The notes under the pieces were generated by a model that saw only the letters and a list, made by a program, of their open reading frames with translations, had not been told where the DNA came from and made no database searches. Shown piece after piece: positions 58,054 through 64,000 of a stretch of DNA of 64,000 nt (positions are counted from its first letter, which is position 1; each line of letters opens with the position of its first letter). A program made the position numbers and the translations under genes. The stretch is from Pegoplata infirma (taxonomy: Eukaryota; Arthropoda; Insecta; Diptera; Anthomyiidae), in contig OY992537.1 in NCBI GenBank assembly GCA_963921195.1, positions 51,298,313 through 51,362,312 of the forward strand. Reading direction: 5' to 3'.

Positions 58054-58563
58054 TAGAGTCCGACCGAAACCAGTTTTCGAGGCCGAACCGAAACCGAACC
58101 GAACATTCGGCCGAAAAAGTAATATTCGGCCGAAACCGAACCGAAACTTAAAAAAAAAAATTTCCGCCTGGCATGAATAAATTTATTAAAAAGTTGTTAA
58201 AGATAAATAAATATACAGCATATAATGCTTTTAAACCATAGGAATTGGTGTATTTTTAAAAAAAAATATGTTTTTTTAAAAAACTTACAAAAAAATTGTA
58301 TATTTTGTTTGTAGATTAGGAGAAAATAATTTTTGAACTAAAACAGTTTTACATTTATTGCATAAACTTGTAAGATTTTCTTCAATTGAACTGAAACAAG
58401 TGTAATGAAATACAAAATCAAAAATTTCAGCGACTTTTTACATATTTTTTAAAATACCAAAAAGTTTCGGTTTCGGCTAATATTCGGCCAAAATTTTGCC
58501 GAATACCGAAGAGAGGCCGAAACCCCATTATTCGGCCTAAACCGAATATTCGGTCGGACTCTA
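58054..58563. mobile_element. hAT-type MITE, 510 bp
   Basis: Ends TAGAGTCCGACCGAAACC and the inverse of TAGAGTCCGACCGAATATT, with perfect 8-bp duplication GAAATCAT (58046-58053 and 58564-58571). Subterminal CCGAACCGAAACC/TTCGGCC runs on both sides. Confidence 0.93.
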
Positions 58564-58984
58564 GAAATCATACACATTTGCAAAGGAAAAATTTTTAAAG
58601 AAAAAATGTGCCCACACCTTTTCCAATTGAAATTCAGATAATAACAATTATAATTCAGAAATCCCAATTGCAATTCTAAAAGCCCAATTGTAATTGAGAA
58701 ATTATAATTGTAAATCAAACAAGTAAGAAAATTATAGTCGGTCAAGATCGACCATATGATACACTACACCAGTGATTTCCGGAAAATGGGTCCCAATTCC
58801 AAACATTGACCGATTGGATCTATCTTTCGGTAGATCTTTAATTAGTGTAGAAACACACACAACCAAATTTAAGTGAAATTGACTTATTTTTGTTGCCAAT
58901 AGTCCGATTATCCAATTATATTTAGATTTGATTAGGCTCCCAAAGCACACGTTTAATACTCACAAACAATATTTTTATTAAATA

Positions 58985-61707
58985 CTAGCTGTTTTGCACC
59001 CGGCGTTGCCCGGGTTGAAAAAAAATGTTATGTAATGAATGAGTTTTTTATTATCATTTTATCTACTTCTTCGTGGCTTTTCACTAATGAATATTAACCT
59101 ATTCATGAGGTTTGGTCGATTTTATTTTTCGATTTTTCTTAGCGTCGGGAACATGGTGTGTCCGTGTTCCTCCGTCATGGGAACAAACCTAATATTAATA
59201 GGCCTTTTTTGTTGGCAAACTTAGATTGTTAACATGCATCAAAACAAAAAAAAAACGAAAAATTAACATCCATAAATTTCTCAATTTAATTTAGCGTCGT
59301 TTGGAATAATTTTGTAAAATATTACACATTTTCGATGAAATATTGATAAAATTAGTTTATTAAATGCAATTTAGCTTGAAAGCAGCACAAAAACATATTT
59401 TTTTTTTATTAATACCAAAGAGAGCCATTAACAATAAGAGAATCATTCACAATGTATGCAAGTTAATTTTTAACTTCTAGAATTTTGAGCGTTAACACTA
59501 ATGTGAACTTTGTATGGTAGAACACTGATAATTATGCCAACAAAAAACGCCTAATGTATTTATTTAATGGATTTTCAAAGGAACCTATAGTTCCATCCTC
59601 GGTTAGCGCTTTATGAAGTGAAAACATTAATAAAGATATAACTTTCACTGTAGTTCAAGTGGGTGTGGCATTTAACGCATTTAGTTCAATTTTGGTCTCA
59701 TGTGACCTATAGTTCCCCTATTGGTTAGCACGTGAAGAAAATTGCAACTAAATTTGCTAAGCAGACATAACTCTCACTAAAGTACAAAGGGGCGTGCCAT
59801 TATATGCCTTTTTATCAAAAATATTGGTTATATCACTTTTTGTGTTGGAAATTTCATTGAAATCGGCTCAACTGTTTTCAGGTTATGATATAGCAAATAG
59901 TTCGCGTTCAGTTAGTTCTAACAGTAGTGTTTAAAGGAGTTGGTGAAGCCGTTTTTGCATGATAGCAAAAAAGCCAGGAATAGCGTTCTGTATATTACAA
60001 ATTGACGTGGCATTTTACTCCCATTTGCCTAATCACGGGCTAATATTGCATGTCGTTCAACAGGAAAAGTTATTTTTTAATTTAATACAAAGGGGTGCGG
60101 CATTTTAAGCCCCTTTTCCCGATCGCCACGGTGATACCATCTGTAATGAAATTTAATTAAAATTTTTTCACCGTTAGCGCGTGTGTACGGATCGGGCAGA
60201 AATAAATTTCAATGTATTACAAAGGGACGTGGCAATTCACGCCTTTGTATGGTCGTGTCTATAGTTTCCGCCTCAATAAGTACAAACTAACTGTGGTGAA
60301 TATTATGATAACCGTTTAAAATGATTACGGAAATGCAGAATGAACTTTCAGTACATTGCAAAAGGCGTGGAAGTTGCTACATACTAAAGTGCCCGCCTCT
60401 GTTAGTACTATCTATGGAAAATCTTTTGTTAAAATCGGTTTAGTCGTTTAAGCGTTATTAAGGAACAGGCAGAAGCACTTTCAGTATAGTACAAAGGCGC
60501 GTGTCAATTTACGCCCTTTTGTCCAAACGCGCTATATTTTAATCTATAGTTCCCTCCTCGGTAAGTTCTTACTATCTGTGGTTAAAATTTCATTCTAATC
60601 GCTTTAGCAGTTTATGCTAAATTACGGAACAGACATAAATAGCGTTCAATTAAATAAAAAAGGGCGTGGTATTTTATTTCTTTTAAATCGGTATGGTCGT
60701 TTAAGCATGATCACGGAACATACAGAAAAAACTTTCAGTATAGTAAAAAGGGGCGTGACGTATTCCGCGTCTTTGTCCAAACGCGCTCTATTATAATTTC
60801 TAGTTTCCGGCTCGGTTAGTACTATCTTTGGTAAAAACTTCATTCAAAAACTTTGGTAAAAACTTCATCGGTTCAGCCGTTTATGCGTGATTGAGAAACA
60901 GGAAGAAATAACTTTCGATGTAATACAAAGGGGCGTGGCATTTTACCCCTTTCTTCGATCGCCTTCTATTGTGGAGCATACTTTTCGCTTCGCTTAATAC
61001 TATCTGTAGTGAAAATTTCATGAAAATCAGTTCAGCCGTTTAAGCGTTATTGCGGAAAAGGCAGAAATAGCTTTCAGTCTAACAAAAAGGGGCGTGGAAT
61101 TTTACGCCCCTTCTTTGATCGCCCTCTATTGTGGCTCATAGTTTTCGCCTCGGTTAGTACTATCTGTGGTAAAAATTTCAGTGAAATCGGTTAAATCACT
61201 TTTCAGTGATTGCGAAACATGCTGACATAGTTTCTGTATAGTACAAAGGGGCGTGGCATTTTACGCCCATTTTTCCGATCGCTGATTTTTCTGGCCTATA
61301 GTTCCCGCCTCGGTTATTACTATCGGTGGTGAAAATTTCATGACAATCGGTTCAGCCGTTTTTCCGTTATTGCCGGACAGGCAGATATAGCTATAGCATA
61401 GTACAAAGGGGCGTGGCATTTTACGCCCCTTTGTCCGATCGCGGTTGCTTTTGGCCTATAGTTCCCGCCTTGGTTAGTACTATCTGTGGTGAAAATTTCA
61501 TGAAAATCGGTTCAGCCGGTTTTCCGTTATTGGAAAGGTATATATAGCTTTAGCATGGTACAAAGGGGCGTGGCATTTTACGCCCCTTTGTCCGATCGCG
61601 GTCGCTTATGGCCTATAGTTCCCGCCTCGGTTAGTACTACCTGTGGTGAAAATTTCATGAAAATCGGTTAAGCCGTTCTGTACTTATTGTGGAACAGACA
61701 GACAGAA

Positions 61708-61763
<56 letters not shown>

Positions 61764-61793
61764 CAACAATCAGATTTATAATATTAATAGGGA
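58985..61793 (-). mobile_element. Non-autonomous Helitron, 2.81 kb
   Basis: On the reverse strand it starts A|TCCCTATTAATATTATAAA at 61793 and ends with a CCCGGGCAACGCCGGG-type stem-loop, a short spacer and CTAG|T at 58985. Joining the flanks gives GAAAAT.ATTT exactly as in the family A copy at 48095, so there is no target duplication, as expected of a Helitron. A (GACA)n run (61690-61762) lies near its 5' end. The body is about 14 degenerate 158-bp repeats. No replicase/helicase coding sequence. Confidence 0.88.
59640..61690 (-). repeat. 158-bp tandem array in the Helitron
   Basis: The landmark AAAGGGGCGTGGCATTTTAC lies at 60927, 61087, 61245, 61405 and 61562 (spacing 157-160) and, more degraded, at about nine earlier positions from 59651. 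Each unit contains ATAGTTCCCGCCTCGGTTAG and TGAAAATCGGTTCAGCCG. Confidence 0.92.
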
Positions 61794-62245
61794 TTTCCTT
61801 TTTTCATGAATTTTGAGAGATTTATGTGAATATCGGAAGGGTGGTTTGTATGGGGGCTACAAGAAGAACTGATCCGATTCTTTTAAAATTTAGAATGGTG
61901 ATACGAAATGTGTTTACCTGTTACCTATTAAAACACGGCAGTTAGGGTCATTTGAGCCTAATTATAAAATGACGTTTGTATGGGAGCTAGGTCTAAACAT
62001 GGCTAGGGCTAGGTCAATTTCAATAGGCTTCGTCCCTGGGCCAAAGGAAGCTTATGTTTCAAATTTCATACAAATCTATTTATAATTGCGACCTCTATCA
62101 TGTTCACAACGTTTAGATGGACAGACGGGTGGACGGACATCGCTAAATCGCCTCAGAAAGTGATTCTGAGTCGATCGGTATACTTTAAAGTGGGTCTAGG
62201 ATCAATATTTCGGATAGTTACAAACATCAGCACAAACTCATTATA

Positions 62246-63119
62246 CACTCAAAAAAAAACTGTAATGTTAGCAAAAAAAGCTTGTAAACCTACAAGAAAA
62301 TTTGCTGATTTTGAACCCACAATTTTTTTGCTAAAGTTAGCAAAAATGTTTTGTCAATAATTAGTTAACTGAATTTTTTTTTTTTGAACTTAGTTCACAC
62401 ATTTGAGGACCCCATTGGGTTCGGACCCAATAGGTCCAGACCCCGATGGGCCTAGACCTAGTTGGGTTCCTTAAAAATCGACATAGTTTCTGATCCAAAA
62501 TTTGTGTCCGTTTCGCTCTACCTTGCTTAGTTTTTGAGATACATGATTTTAGGGGACCACTGGGGTCTTGAGAATTAAAAAACTCGATAACTTCAAAAAT
62601 ATTACTCGGAGAACTTTTGGTTATTTTGCGGTCTTGTTCTACGTGTTGAGAGCTACACGACTTTTTGTTGTGTCGGCAATATTTACCGAGATATGAGCAT
62701 TTTAAAATTTTCGGGAATGCTAACTTTTTGGATCCAAAGTTAAGACCCATTAGGGTCCACACATGTGAAGAGGACCGATGATTCTATGGAGAGCCCGAGA
62801 ACCAAAAATGGCCACCATTTTGCTCTATCTGGCTTAGTTTCCGAGATAGCGCCATTTTAAGTTTTCTGAAAATAAAAAAAAATTTACCATTTATTTTTGC
62901 TAATGTTAGCAAAAAATCTTGTAAAAATGTTGTCAACTCAATTTCAAATTTAGCAAAAGAAATTAGTTCAAAGTTTGTTTAAAATTGCTAATGTGCTAAA
63001 TGAAGTTTACAAGAATTTTTTGCTAACATGCTAATCTCAACTAAAAATTTGCTAAAAGATAGCTAACTAGCATTAGCAAAAAAAAAATTAGTAAATCTAC
63101 TAACGTATTTTTTTGAGTG
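62246..63119. mobile_element. F-type CACTC MITE, 874 bp
   Basis: Ends CACTCAAAAAAAAACTGTAA and ACGTATTTTTTTGAGTG, flanked by TA (62244-62245 and 63120-63121). Rejoining the flanks gives TTATACCCTGTACC, the intact family A hairpin. The interior has AATGTTAGCAAAAAA units and the TTTCGCTCTACCTTGCTTAG block. Confidence 0.93.
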
Positions 63120-63150
63120 TACCCTGTACCACAGAGTGGTGTAGGGTATA

Positions 63151-64000
63151 AAAATTACTTAACAGAATGCTTTTTTTTATTCTTAAATAAATAGTTACGA
63201 CTTAATCTGAAAAATGTTAATGAGAAAAATGTTTCAGAGTCTTGCATTATTCCATTAAAAATGTCTTATAATTTTAAAAAATGGCACAGTATCGGAATTT
63301 TTTTTTTTTTGAAAAATGTTTTTAATAATTTAATATTTTTTTTTACATGTTTAAGATTTGAAAATTTTTATGATGGAAAATTTTCATAAAATATTAAAAT
63401 ACATTGAGGGTTACGACTTTAAAAATTTTTGGGTAAGTTTTTTCTAAATATATTGCATTTGAGCGATATCGGTTAAGCGGTTTTAAATTTAGATAAAATT
63501 CACTAGACCTTTTTATTCAGTGTATTTAAAATAAAAAAACAGAATAAAATGCATCATATCTTTGGGCTGTCTAGAAAATGTTATTGTGGATAGTGGTGGA
63601 GACTTCCATACATACCCCAAGCATTTATATATTTTTAAATGAAAGCATACTTTAAGGCTTTTTCATATAAGATCTTATTCACAGTTGGGATATTTTTATT
63701 AGTAAAAATTGCACACATTAAGGAGATACGACAGTTGGGTTTTATAGCAAAAAACTGTAGTTTTGAAGAAAGTAGTTTTGGAGAAAACACCGCACGGATA
63801 GTAGTGTACTAGACGCGTAGCATTAACGTTGCGGATTCGATGCCAGGTGTCGGTGGATGATTTTTTTTTTATATTTATTTTTATTTTAGTTCATACATTT
63901 CTAATTTTAGATTATTCTATTTTTAGATTTATTTTTTTTTAAATGTTACAAATGTCATTGTTGTATTGACAATATCCAATGTAGGCTCAGTTTCAATTAA
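63151..64000. other. A+T-rich flank, no gene seen
   Basis: Contains the tRNA-like module at 63791-63856; otherwise no coding block or repeat terminus recognised. Confidence 0.4.
63791..63856 (+). ncRNA. tRNA-like module followed by a T-run
   Basis: GGATAGTAGTGTACTAGACG (weak A-box) and GCGGATTCGATGCC (B-box-like), then GGTGTCGGTGG and a run of ten T. The layout resembles the module at 25683-25755. Not a credible functional tRNA. Confidence 0.5.

Larger units (their letters stand above)
58720..63150 (-). mobile_element. Family A element interrupted by a Helitron and an F-type MITE
   Basis: The reverse strand starts at 63150 with the TATACCCTACACCACTCTG hairpin and ends at 58720 with GGTCGATCTTGACCGAC, TTTTCTTACTTG. 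The F-type MITE splits the 5' hairpin itself and the Helitron splits the body; both empty sites are readable in other family A copies. Confidence 0.88.

Noticed and set aside
58985..59010. LINE or SINE start at TACTAGCTG..CCCGG
   Set aside because: The stem-loop plus CTAG|T, the TC start at the other end and the lack of a target duplication fit a Helitron in reverse orientation better.
62361..62762. 133-codon reverse-strand open frame
   Set aside because: Lies wholly inside the F-type MITE and recurs in degraded form in its other copies.

Overview
The window is intronic and gene-flanking DNA of an animal nuclear genome, most likely a calyptrate fly (blow fly, flesh fly or house fly kind). 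The reasons are the GT-AG exons of an insect-type ABC transporter, the extreme A+T content, and dozens of copies of dipteran repeats built around a TATACCC hairpin and a (GTCY)n microsatellite, the architecture known as mini-me/DINE-1. Order and family are inferred. I see no bacterial, organellar or viral gene and no CRISPR array.

There is one real host gene. Seven exons on the + strand (10701-10939, 11033-11164, 20977-21332, 32277-32445, 40474-40574, 49083-49241, 49310-49654) join in phase into the last 499 residues of an ABCG half-transporter of the ABCG1/ABCG4 kind. The exons carry the D-loop and H-loop of the nucleotide-binding domain, a variable linker, and six membrane segments with the ABCG1-type cysteine loop. 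Walker A, the signature motif and Walker B must lie upstream of base 1. Four of the six introns are 8-11 kb, and their bulk is transposon sequence.

Nearly everything else is nested mobile DNA. (1) Three Helentron/DINE-1-like families, here called A, B and C, have a TATACCC hairpin at the 5' end, a (GTCY)n tract, and a 3' hairpin ending in CTTG. (2) Small DNA elements have CACTC...GAGTG ends and a 2-bp, usually TA, target duplication; at least five unrelated interiors share these ends. (3) hAT-type elements have TAGRG or CATTGG ends and readable 8-bp target duplications at 6147-9609, 14100-18557, 16120-16873, 22657-23211, 35009-35871, 41179-42826 and 58054-58563. (4) Two non-autonomous Helitrons (26775-29736 and 58985-61793) are filled with tandem repeats, one with about 1.1 kb of a 16-bp minisatellite. 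(5) There is a SINE-like insertion with a 16-bp duplication, and four tRNA-like modules.

The most informative structure is at 13086-18986: a family B element split by a 4.46-kb transposon with roughly 1-kb inverted arms. Between the arms lies a decayed transposase-like gene with three in-frame stops, and that gene is itself interrupted by a 754-bp hAT-type MITE. Because the families are repeated, many insertions can be compared with an uninterrupted copy inside the same window, which gives the element ends and duplications to the base.
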